DNA from: Ostrinia nubilalis
Lineage: Eukaryota; Arthropoda; Insecta; Lepidoptera; Crambidae
Direction of reading: 5' to 3'
DNA length: 64,000 nucleotides
NCBI RefSeq assembly: GCF_963855985.1
Contig: NC_087096.1
Location: forward strand, 6,572,001 to 6,636,000
Made by a program: the position numbers and the translations under genes. Each line of letters begins with the position of its first letter. Position 1 is the stretch's first letter. Shown one piece after another: positions 1-10,666 of the stretch. The notes under the pieces are model-generated. The model ran no database searches, was not told the origin of the DNA, and worked only from the letters and a program-made list of their open reading frames with translations.

Positions 1-460
1 TATTATTATGCAAGTTCTATATTTAAATGAGTTCGATTACCAATGCATTTGTGAACTTAGTAATTAGGTAATGTGGTAAAAATCTATAAAAAAATTGTAA
101 ACATTTTAGCAACAACGCAGGTCGAAAAGTTCACTAGCAAGTTAAAACTTGTCGTTAAATGTTACAAATGTTCCCAAGAAAGCAAAACGAGAAGGCGAGT
201 GACTGATAAATGAACAACAGGTTGGCAAGACGGCAACATTAATCATGAATAAGGTATTGGTTCTTAAGAATATAGGAATAAAAATGTATCTACATCGAAA
301 TCTTTTACTGATTCACGATTGCCTCAATCGTAACTTTATCGGGTAGTAAAATCATAGGACAAACCTTTGGTTCAGTGTCATTTAGTTAAAGCGAAGCTCA
401 TAGGTTTTCTATAGCTAAGGCATCTAGGCTTATTAAAGAGAACTAATGTTGGATTCCCAC
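1..460. other. No gene recognised
   Basis: AT-rich sequence with no convincing reading frame, splice pattern or repeat that I recognise. Confidence 0.5.
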
Positions 461-560
461 AAGGTGGACCGACTGGCCGCTACCAACCGGGTGATGTGAA
501 AAACAATGGGGAGGCCTATGTTTAGCAGTGGACGTCCTGTGGCTGAAATGATGATGATTA
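461..560 (+). repeat. 3' tail of an RTE-type non-LTR retrotransposon
   Basis: Contains the diagnostic end of these elements (GGTGGACCGAC, then AGGCCTATGTTTAGCAGTGG, then GACGTCCTGTGGCTGAAATG) and ends in an (ATG)n run. Only the last hundred bases of the element are present, typical 5' truncation. Confidence 0.75.
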
Positions 561-830
561 TTGGAATCTTTTTAAATGCAACGAGCCTCTATTGTCTTTA
601 CTTGCCAAAACATGGCGCAGCATGCATCATAATTTTTGTTCACAGACCTCCGCTCTACATTATGTTTACGCCTGACTTTTTTAGCACATTCTCCCGTTGA
701 TATTACGCGTAAAAACACCTAGAGGTAGTCCCAGTGCTATTATCAGACAGTAAACACCTAATTTAAAAGCCTAAAACTTACCTGTTGTTTTTTTATTATA
801 CCAAACTCAAATTCTCAGTTTACAGAAAGC

Positions 831-942
831 GCTGAACGCAGGCCGCTACTAACCGGGCAACATGGAAAGCATTGGGGCCCTATGTTCAGCAGTGGACGTC
901 CTATGGCTGAGATGATGTTGACGATGATGATGATGATGAATT
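831..942 (+). repeat. Second RTE 3' tail, same orientation
   Basis: Same tail family as at 461-560 (GGGCCCTATGTTCAGCAGTG, GACGTCCTATGGCTGAGATG), ending in (GAT)n. Both may be independent insertions or an old local duplication. Confidence 0.75.
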
Positions 943-3857
943 CACAGTTAAAATAAACAATTGACGGAGCAGTTATTACTATGCGTAATACTCACTTCAT
1001 ATGTATTATCGTCATCATACACCTCTTGAAGCAATTATGGCCGCAAGCCAAAGTATCCCAGACAAACAGTGAAAAGTGTGATACGGTAGAGGAATATTAG
1101 TCATGCTATTCTCTTGTGACAATTCAACTAGTTCAACGAGTTATTGAAATATTTACATGGAAAGTTTTATTTCGCAAACGTCAGCGAATGTTCATTTTAT
1201 GTGATGTGAATGACATATTTTATAGAATAGAAAATATACAAGTTATCCTAAAAATAATAACCATGTTACTATCGATAAGTCCCACTTTGATCATGATTAT
1301 CTATCGATAGTTGTAGGGTTATCCATTGTATTCGTGACACCCTGTATAATGTTTAATCTTTATCTTAACCTGAAAAAACCGTTGAAAAGTTGGCGCCACA
1401 TTTGTGTTTGTGTACTAAAATTATGACAGGATATCACAAAGTAGAGTCATAACACATTAAATTAAGTGACAAGAAGAAGGAAAAAATATAATTTTCAATC
1501 ACGCTATGTCACCAATTTGTCGCAATAGCGATTACACGGCGTTGCAGGCACGACACTTGCAATTTAGACGTGAGAGCTTTTCGCGAGACACACGACATTG
1601 CACCGTGACATTATTGCACGACATCGCTTGTCACGTCGTGTAGCCAAACATTACTGTCCCCTGGAGAATACGTTACTCATTTAGTTTGTTTTGAGCGTTA
1701 ATTAAGGTTAGGCTGTATCTATCATTCATGGGGAATAGGTACTAAGAACACACCTTAAATAGGTGTGTTCTTCTCTGAGGTGGGGCTAAATATCAAATGA
1801 CACGTTATATTCGTTAAATTAGTGTTTGAAAGGGTGTCTGGCTGTCTGGGTCTGGTATAGGATTAAAACTAATGTTTTAATATTTTAATTATTTATTAAG
1901 CTTTTATAGCCTAAAACACCTTATTACAAAAAGTTAAACACTCATTGAAGATTGGTTTAAAATGATATTTTCATACTAAAGGACAATTTGTTGTTGTTCC
2001 ACAGGCGTTTAACTCTTTGTAACAAGTCCTTTATTCTCAAACTTTTTTGAACCACATGTTTATGTAGGTACATTAAACCACTTCCAGATTGAAACGTGAT
2101 ATTCTAAAACAATTGGCTAGCACACGTGTAGGTCACTGGACAGGCAAGGTGTTAAGCTCCGCTGATTGGGGACCGGACGTCCCAGCGTCCTTTGAAATAG
2201 GAGCTTTCGCTGTAAACACATTCCGCACGTTCGGAAGACACAAAAACTGTGTTGTTGTCTAAATAAAGACATTGAATCATCGAACTTTAGAATTTGCATT
2301 TTCTTTCCAAATCTTGTCAATTAGTGTAAAATGAAAAACCTATAAGTGCCAGCTTTTTTTCCAGAGTGTTTTATGTCTTACAAAATCCTATTTTCTGAGA
2401 TTATGTTAAACCTTAGACTGTTTGTTTTAATCTAAGCCTAGTATATCACAAATGATGATGCTACCAGTACATTAATGCATTTTTGTTCATTATGATTATT
2501 AGGTATATGCTTATTGTATTTACTGATAATGGTGTGAACAACAGATTAACATTTCAGTTAATAACGTCTTGATTTCATTAAATTCCGTACAAGTAAAGAA
2601 ATGGAAATGCTCAATACCCTAGCTAGCTGGCGTAAATACGAATATGCCACAGGAATTTGCGTTTTGTTGATGTGTGTTAAAAATCCAGCTTATTAAACGT
2701 CACGTATTTAAATGTCGTCAATGACTAGACGGCAAAGTGGCATATCTACGCAATCCAGTTTGGACACCGATAACTCGATGTAATCCACTACTCACCCGGT
2801 TATCAGATATCAGAGTCAGCTGATTCTATCAATTGATTAGGCAGTAGCCATGTCACCTGACAAATGATATCGCATTCTGGCATGAATAAGGCCGTTTTGG
2901 TAGAAATTTATTATGACTGGCTTGCTGACTTTACCACCTGTTTCAATGAAAAATTTAAGAAGTATTTTTCAATAACTGCTTTATTGCCTCTTGCCTTAAC
3001 TAGTGCTAAACATTTTCCCATTGCTACCAAGGTTTGTAAGCATTCGTGATGCAAACATAGCAGTTTTAGGGAAATCTAAATATACTCATAGAATTATCAT
3101 GAAGGGACCGTATTAACTTCACTAAAACCTTCGCTCAAAGAACGGAACATGCCTCAAGGCGAAAAAGCTCAAATTCATCGCCATCAACAAAAGAAGAAGA
3201 AGAATGCTCCCGAACTCAGTTCGCTTTGCAAACGCTCTTAGGAAATACCCACCTTTATGTGTTAGTTATTTGGAGGTATTAATCGTATCGTGTCGATCTT
3301 TCGGTATGCAATGATAACGCGCGTAGGATGCATTTCTCTTTATCTCAAAGAGTCATGGGCTTTTACAAGTATAGATAATAGCTCGTTGGGTGTCATGTTT
3401 CATGGGTATACAGTTCACGTTTAGACAGCTATTAAAGATTAATTATTATAATCACAGCACCAAAACGTTATGAAAGTAGGTATTATAAAATTGTTATTCA
3501 AAAATGCTACAAAATATAAAAAATAACGTCAAAAACAGTACAAATGCTCTATGTTATAGATGGACCTTAAACGAGACACATTCAAAAAGAGACTGATTTT
3601 ATCGTACTAAAGAAATAATGGCATAGCAAATGGAGAGACGCTAAAGTGGGGGCAAAACCCTGAAACCGGTGATACAGCACGTTCAATGTTGTGAGCCATT
3701 ACCGATACATCGACTCTATAAGCCAACAAGCTGTGCCCGCGGCTTCGTACGCGTGAAAATACTCGTAGTTTTAATATAATATTTCCCGTTTTTGCAACAT
3801 TTTTCTTTACTGCTCCGCCCTTATTGTCTGTAGGGTAATATTATATAGCCTAAGTTC
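943..3857. other. Intergenic, no gene recognised; one perfect hairpin
   Basis: No convincing coding exon. At 1744-1772 there is a perfect 12-bp inverted repeat (AAGAACACACCT) with a 5-base loop. At about 1500-1660 there is a CG-containing stretch rich in partial palindromes. The rest is AT-rich with nothing I can name. Confidence 0.5.
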
Positions 3858-4112
3858 TTTTTTTTTTTTTTTTTTATCCACAACGAGGAAGCTCTTGGCC
3901 TGTATCTCACCTGATGGTAAGTGATGATCAGGCCGAAGGTGGAAGCGAGCTTCACCCGGAATCCTCAACCACGGAGGAACTGGCTATCTTACCTCTAACT
4001 GCCGGAACACAACAATGCTGTTAACATTGTTGTTATGGCGACAGACTTAGGTAAGATGGTGGTAGCTAGCCAGGCGGACTTAGAACAAGCCCTACCAACA
4101 TCTTCCTCGATC
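3858..4112 (-). repeat. Poly(A)-tailed retroelement end (minus strand)
   Basis: Opens on the plus strand with a T run, followed by sequence common at retroelement ends in lepidopteran genomes (CTCACCTGATGGTAAGTGAT, then a block ending in AGATGGTGGTAGCTAGCC). A short open frame at 4035-4337 partly overlaps it and is not a gene. Confidence 0.65.
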
Positions 4113-5017
4113 AACATGAAAATATTTTTTCAAAAAGAACCAGTGGTTCCTGAGATTAGCGTGTTCAAGCAAACAAAAAGACTCTACAGCTTTATAATAT
4201 TAAGTACACCTAGAAGGAAGATGGATCAAGTTAGTAAGGAAAAACAAATAAAGAACAATGACCTAAAAATGTTTGAGATTGAATCTAGTCTAAATGTCAT
4301 GCCTGAGTATTGCGGGGTTAAAAGTCTTGTCACGTAGAATCTAAGGCACCTCCACATTTACCTAAATGGAAACTTGATGAGAAATCGATACTAAACGTGA
4401 CTTTATCGCGAAAACCTTAGACGGCGAGAACTATATGAATACTGAGCAGTGGCCAAAGTTTTCCTATGACGCGAGCAGTCATTAACAAAATGGATATTCA
4501 AACCGTAATAGCTAGAGTGGAGTAATTGCCAGTAAAATAAGGGATCAGTTTCATTACCCTGGACTATCGGGTTCTTCCAGACTTAATAAGAGCGTAAACC
4601 TATATTGCCTTTCATTTTACGGTCCAAGGGGTGTAAAGTACGATATAATATGGAGCAGAATCTGTGCAGTAGCCAAGAGAGCTACCCCCATAAAACCCTA
4701 GTCTAGTTACTGTGTACAATGTAACTAATTTCTTGGTCACTTCATTACATAACTAATTATACGGTACAAAAAAAAACAGAACTTATTGACTTTATTGAAT
4801 CAAAATTTTCGTATACTTACTGGAATAGTCACATTTCGTGGTCTAGGTATTACAGTCAAATACCAGAAGAAAAATCCAACTAATATTAAAAAATCAAACC
4901 GTTTTACCTAGTCTTCAATAATAAGCTATGATGTGATGTGGTACATAGAGAAAATAATGAAAAATACATGAGATATTAATAATATGAATTTCGTCAGATT
5001 AAATTCTGATATAAGTT
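4113..5017. other. No gene recognised
   Basis: AT-rich; nothing supportable as a gene or named repeat. Confidence 0.5.
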
Positions 5018-5152
5018 TTTTTTTTTTTTTTTTTTTTTTTTATGTGATAGGAGGCAAACGAGCAGACGGATCACCTGATGGTAAGTGATTACCGTCGCCC
5101 ATAGACACCCGCAGACCCAGGGGCGTTACAGGTGCGTTGCCGGCCTTTAAGT
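5018..5152 (-). repeat. Poly(A)-tailed SINE-like element (minus strand)
   Basis: About 24 T residues, then GGCAAACGAGCAGACGGATC, CACCTGATGGTAAGTGATTA and GCGTTGCCGGCCTTTAAG, a widespread lepidopteran interspersed repeat end. Shares the CACCTGATGGTAAGTGAT core with the element at 3858. Confidence 0.7.
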
Positions 5153-6059
5153 ATGTAGTTAAATTACAATCTAACCTAACCTACAGTTCGTTTACAATCT
5201 CGCGTTATATTATAAACTGACGGAGTTTACAATTTCACATTGTCATTTATACATGAAGTAGGCATTCTGTACCTATTTTACTACCATTTTGCATATAAAA
5301 TGTGAACATCGCATTTTGAAAAAAGGACCCAGATTAACTTTCGCAATCATAATGAACAAGGGCAGGTATTCGAGTTTTATTGCCCGTATCAAATGGTTGA
5401 TACATTTTAATGGGTTTTGCCCTTTCTAAGTCAGGTAATTTTATGTAAAAAATAAATACATAATGTATTTATTTAATAATTTACTATCTGTGTAGACTCG
5501 TAGTAGAGGCTATAGCTTATAGTTCGTGTTTTAAGGTTTTTTAATAATTTGTGTCTGTCGGACTATCCCAAAATACATTAATTCCAATCTAATACCAGCA
5601 TTGTTCTACTGATAATCTTATGTCAGAATAACAAGTTTTGATATATTAGGTATTGATATTTAATCAATAAAAATATAAAATACACCAACAGATCTACCTA
5701 CTCGTATAAGCATAGTTAGTTAGTCAAAGGGGCATAGCTTAAATCAAGTTCATTTAAAATTAGGTCAACAAATTGTCTGCAATACACATCCAGTATAGGA
5801 ATGGTTGTTGGTTGTTATTCCGGAGTTTCACCAACTAATTCCGGAAATCGTTTGAGGTTTGATCCCTTGACATGCCTTAACGACCTTCATCATTATGACG
5901 TAGGTTGGACCTGGAATGCTTAATCTGTTGTTTTGGGAAAAGGACTGATACTCGTATATCGGGAACGGGAATTTGGTCAAACATTCTTTGCGAAATATGT
6001 TAAATATGATCTAAATTAGAACCAATTTCTCTTTTTTTTATTAAAAGAATATTAGTAAT
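5153..6059. other. No gene recognised
   Basis: AT-rich; no coding exon, RNA gene or repeat that I can support. Confidence 0.5.
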
Positions 6060-6215
6060 TTGTTTTTGCACAAGCTAGCCCCTTGTACTAAGCGAAAGAT
6101 GCTTGTTTCACGTGTGGGCTCACTACGATAGTCGAGCGTCAGCGGGGTTCGAACCCGCACTCGTCGAATGACGAGTCGGCCAGTCCGACCACTTCATCGT
6201 TAGGCTATCGTGGCT
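6060..6215 (-). repeat. tRNA-derived SINE (minus strand)
   Basis: On the minus strand the first 60 bases look like a tRNA gene head: a near-consensus A box (TAGCCTAACGA) and a strong B box (GGTTCGAACCC), the split promoter of RNA polymerase III. A complete tRNA cloverleaf cannot be drawn, and about 90 bases of unrelated sequence follow, so it is a SINE rather than a tRNA gene. Confidence 0.7.
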
Positions 6216-7235
6216 TCATATGCCTAAATAAAAGCAAAAATATGTAAATTGTTCTGAAAACAGATAAAAAGAAAAGAAATGGAGATCCTGTAGGAACCCC
6301 TATAATTAGATTGCACATTTTTAATCCTACTAAAAGGTCATTTAGCTAAAAGGAATAACATTCCAGACACCACAAATGTTCGGATATCGTCAAGGTACAT
6401 TTAATCCGCAAACATACGTAATAAAGAAACAAGAACTTTGTTTTAACCCTTGTAATAACATACGAACGATCAAAGGAAAAACGCTAGAAATGGTTTATGA
6501 GATCACACGAAGGAACGCTAATTGCATTAACATAATCGATGTGAGAGCGGAATTTTGCATGCTGCTAGTGTGATAAGGCTCTCAAGGAAATCTATTTCGC
6601 TACGCCTTATAGTGCATATAAATACGGGCCAAGCGAGGGCGTGCGTGCTACCCTCTCTACTTTTTATATAGGGTGCGTAAAATTTATGATCCATACAAAT
6701 GAAGCACACAATTGACGTTGCTTTCAAAAAACCTTCAAAATAAGTGAAGAATGGTATATTAAAATAAAAAATTGGTTATAATTTCACAAAAACTTATGCA
6801 TCAACTAAGCAGTTACTTGCAGATATAGCTGTGGAAAAATAGTTCCCTTCAAAGACAGGGGGTGATGGCTAATGTTTTATTTTACAAAGGGACATGACAA
6901 TAAATAAATTAACGTCACGATACAAATCTTTATTAGCTGCACCAGCAAGTAACGAGGGGTAAGCAAACGTATGCCTACCGTTCCAATGTCATAATATTTG
7001 CACAAGCCCCGAAACATTTCACGCAAAGTGCTACGCATAACGAATAACTGTTGAAACATTGTTATGGTCTATTTTCCTCGCCCAAATAAACAACGCATTA
7101 CCCGAAATGCCCCTAAAATTGTCGTGGGCTTGTCGTCAGGAAATGTTAGTTTTGGCATCCACTGATAATGGACAATGCTTCTGTTGCAAAAAATAGTGGA
7201 CATTTCTAGCATTAAGTAGTGTTATAAAACATCGT
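6216..7235. other. No gene recognised
   Basis: Several short open frames on both strands, none with a domain, splice support or family resemblance. Confidence 0.5.
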
Positions 7236-7476
7236 TCGTTCGTTTCAGCCGAAAGACGTCCACTGCTGGACAAATGCCTCCCCAAAGGATTTCCACAAAG
7301 ACCGGTCCTGCGCTGCTCGCATCCAGGCACCTCCCGCGACCTTCACCAGTAGGCCTAAGATGCGCGCCGTGATAACTTTTATCGACGTCAAAATGTATGG
7401 GGAAAATCGATAAAATGGCATGATAACCGCTTATCGCGGCGCGCATCTTAGGCCTACAGATCGTCGGTCCATATGA
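7232..7476 (-). repeat. RTE 3' tail, minus strand, interrupted at 7350-7456
   Basis: Reverse complement of the RTE end: CGTTCGTTTCAGCC, then GTCCACTGCTGGACAAATGC, GTCCTGCGCTGCTCGCATCC, and after the interruption CAGATCGTCGGTCC. The uninterrupted version is seen at 42479-42690, which shows where the inner element entered. Confidence 0.85.
7350..7456. mobile_element. 107-bp palindromic transposon (MITE) with 3-bp target duplication
   Basis: Ends are near-perfect inverted repeats of about 26 bases (TAGGCCTAAGATGCGCGCCG outward on both sides). It is flanked by CAG at 7347-7349 and 7457-7459, while the host RTE tail has a single CAG at this point. A three-base duplication fits PIF/Harbinger or CACTA-like movement; the superfamily is inference. 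Confidence 0.85.
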
Positions 7477-7682
7477 CATATTTCAGAAAAAATATGCCAG
7501 AGATGAAGGGGATGTGTACTACAAAAATAAGGTTACAAAAACATTCGGTCTACTGATAATCCATTACGTATTACGCTGACACTAATCTTACTATAGAGCT
7601 TACGAAATACGAGTATTGAAACGATTTTACTTTCAGCAAAGTAATATAGATTCATACTAAAGATATTATCCACACTGCCTAA

Positions 7683-7875
7683 ACAAAATCTTTCTAACAT
7701 TATAAATGCGAAAGTTTGTAAGGATGCATGTTTGTTTGTCTTTCACGCAAAAAGTACTGAAAGGGTTTCGATGAAACTTTACAGAATAATATTATACATC
7801 AGAATAACGTATAGATGATGATTTATGATCTGTGACAAATGTCACGCGAGTGAAACCGTGGGCAAAAGCTAGTAT
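7683..7875 (-). repeat. Interspersed retroelement end (minus strand)
   Basis: Contains TATAAATGCGAAAGTTTGTA and ends GTGAAACCGTGGGCAAAAGC, a common insect repeat pattern read from the other strand. Related wording recurs at 46480-46706. Confidence 0.55.
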
Positions 7876-9279
7876 GACATACTGTAGCGACTACGCAACG
7901 GATATACATGGGTACTATAAATAGGTACGTATGAACTTAAGCCTATGAAACTTGGGCTAAATGTTTACCACACTCACAAATGTGGGAAAATGCCCACAAC
8001 AGTATTTCACCCGCAACCGCATTTGAACTATACGGCCAAACCGTCTATTCCGCCAGTAACAAAACAAAACACAACTCAAATATTCCGACTTATAACCCAA
8101 AAGCGAGCTTCAAAGGACAATCAAAGGCGCCTTACTATGAGAGCTCTCGGACCTAAGTACACAGTTTTAACATCTTCGGCTGAAGACGTCCAAGGAAAAT
8201 GCTTTTGTGAGCCCACTTCAGTAGAAGTAATTAAGAGCATCTTAAAATACGTTCGTTAGTGTCATTGTTAGAGACGGTACTTACGAAAATTTTGTACTTA
8301 CAGAATGTTGATTTGGGTTTGGTTCCCATATTTTGAATCTGATGCCTCTTTTTATTTAGAATTAACGTGCTTTATAGCTGAATTTTGACACACATGAAAA
8401 AAGGGACCACTCCCATCCAACAGTAGTAAAATTTCTAAGGGCAAAATGTTTTGTAGATCATTAATTAATCACAGAATTACTTACTAATAACTTAATTACC
8501 GCTGGAAAGTAGCATGTTTTGTCAGAATAAAACATTTACATTATTTTGAATAATAGAAGTAATTAATGGAGTATCCGTGACGCCACATAATTTTGTAACC
8601 TAATTCCGATCTCATATAGGAGCGGAAATTAAAAATGTTTAGAAGAGATACTTGAATTGAATTATCAGGTTGACCTTATTTCGTATTCGCTGTGTATCTC
8701 GATACTTTTAAAAAGGTAGGTACATCCTACATTACATTGTAATTAAAGTTACAAAACTTGAATGGCACTGATCTATGAAGTATTCTGGTTTAAAACTAGT
8801 AAATTTAATTGATTTTAGTAGCAAAATTTATATACTTATTGTGGTTTTACTCGTCAATCATTTAACATTTCATTTTGTATAGGTAATATTATGCATTCAA
8901 AACGGAGAACTTTCGAATTTGTGCGCTGAAATCTTCAATTGAAATGTTTACATTTCTATTGGCAATGAAAACCGTTTTTCAAGATACTAAAATTTTCACA
9001 CATTATGTGTGAGTGTTTTACCTATTGTTTAAATAACCTTGATTTGCTTTAATTTGCTCTTGCAAATCTTATAAAGTATTTGTGTAAGTTTATTACTGAT
9101 ATAATCAACTTTAGCGAATGTTGTGTCAAACTTATACCGACCTGTTGAAAGTAGAGCTCTGCCAGATCCCGGATACGGTTCTATCATGAATATTTAATGT
9201 CTTGGAGCATCTTTCACGGCGATTACTCTTGAACACGACATAACACTCATTTACATGTTTCGTATTGTCACTTGAACAC
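7876..9279. other. No gene recognised
   Basis: A 104-codon open frame at 7945-8259 has no recognisable domain and is not supported by any other signal. The remainder is AT-rich. Confidence 0.45.
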
Positions 9280-9480
9280 AGATTCGGGTGGTTCGTAGTA
9301 CGCGGTCGCGGCGAGAGCGGGCGAGTGGCGAGACGCGCGGTTTGGGCGGGCGGGCGTGTTGGACTGACGGCGTTGGGCGGACAGCAGGAACCAAATCGGA
9401 CGGGCTGGGAATGCAGCTTGTTGCCGGGTAACGTCTACAAATGGCACGCGAGTCGGCTCACGCTTTGTCCTTATTAAAAA
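9280..9480 (+). promoter_or_regulatory. CpG-rich block, possible promoter or 5' UTR of SLC13 copy 1
   Basis: A sharply GC- and CpG-rich stretch in an otherwise AT-rich region, about 1.2 kb before the first coding exon of copy 1. Open frames cross it on both strands, but that is expected from its composition and none looks like a protein. I infer a transcription start region or non-coding first exon. A CpG-rich repeat is the alternative. Confidence 0.35.
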
Positions 9481-10666
9481 ATGTTTTCGCAATTTATTTT
9501 GTGTTGGCAACATTAATTGTTCGCGTCTTGTAGGATCCCCCGAAACAAGAGCCGAATTACACGGCAATAAACAGAACAAAGACTTTTAAACATTGCAATA
9601 AAGTAATTTTGATTGAAATCACTGAAGCACTGTGTAAAAACTTTGATTGTTCGTGGCACTTTTACCAATTTTTGGAGTCTTAATAGTGATGCAATCTAGA
9701 ATATTTAAGTTTGGTATAATTTACCTGAAGGTTCGCAGCATCTTTCCTTCCGAGTTTGTTTTTAGCTTTGAACGTAAGTATTTATTTATCATATGTGCTA
9801 AAACCATTCCAGTGTACCTTTTTGCAAAAAAGAGTAACAGTCTCATTACAAGAATACTGTACTAACTAATACATTTAAACATGGTATAGTAGACAAGTAA
9901 AAGCAAAAAGCGCAAGGTTAACGTCCCATATGTCTGTGATATTCCCCTATGTTTTATAGAGGAGCCGCAGCTTAATTATCTTGTTAATTTTCTCTTTGTT
10001 ATGTTTAACATGTGAAGAAAAACTTTTCAGGTTGTGAACTTTCCCAATTTATAGATATACCCCCTTACTAATAAAAAGTTACACAGTTGTTGAACACTGT
10101 TTTAAAATTACATTTCCATACTAAACGTCACTTTAAAACACTGGTCAACGAGCGTGTAAGTTTTATTATAGTAAGGGCGTTAATATTTTGCCTATAGGGC
10201 AGAAAAGTTATCCAGTGGCGACCACGGGCTGACATAATGTGGGCAGGCAAATTTTTTAGGTAAGCTATTTTTTAATTTTCCTATAAAAAATTTTTTCAGT
10301 CATTCGTTATGTACACCTCTACTTAGAGTGACTTTTGATATTTTTTGACAGCATTAACATTTTTTAGCGTATTTTCTCCTGTTTATAAAAAAGTAAGGTC
10401 AGAAACCTTAGAGTCAGGAACTCACTGGAACTTAGGATGTATTTGAGTAGGTGGGGTGGTGGTAGGGGTGTAGGTCACCGTGCTATAAAAAGAGATCTTA
10501 ATGTTGGCTTACAAAACTAATTGATATTTTTTTCTAAAAAAGAAGAGCAATATGTCAAATGAATTTGCACGATGACAGCGTGAATTTTACGGATTGAAAA
10601 GTTGATTTTTAGGTTTAGGCAACGAATGTTTTAGTTTTATCTTAACAGAAAAAAACCGCAAGCAAG
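9481..10666. other. Upstream region of SLC13 copy 1
   Basis: Mostly AT-rich. A short RTE fragment lies at 10203-10250 (CCAGTGGCGACCACGGGCTG). The 5' UTR of copy 1 presumably begins in or before this interval, but I see no decisive TATA or initiator. Confidence 0.4.

Noticed and set aside
4035..4337. 100-codon open frame as a gene
   Set aside because: Its first part is retroelement sequence (VVASQADLEQALPTSS is translated repeat) and the remainder shows no motif.
6120..6215. Possible tRNA gene on the minus strand
   Set aside because: A and B boxes are present but the A box is off consensus, no full cloverleaf forms and a SINE body follows.
7945..8259. 104-codon open frame as a gene
   Set aside because: No domain, family resemblance or splice context; length is within chance for this region.
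9265..9579. Overlapping frames on both strands in the CpG-rich block
   Set aside because: Both follow from GC richness; low-complexity Arg/Gly content with no family resemblance.
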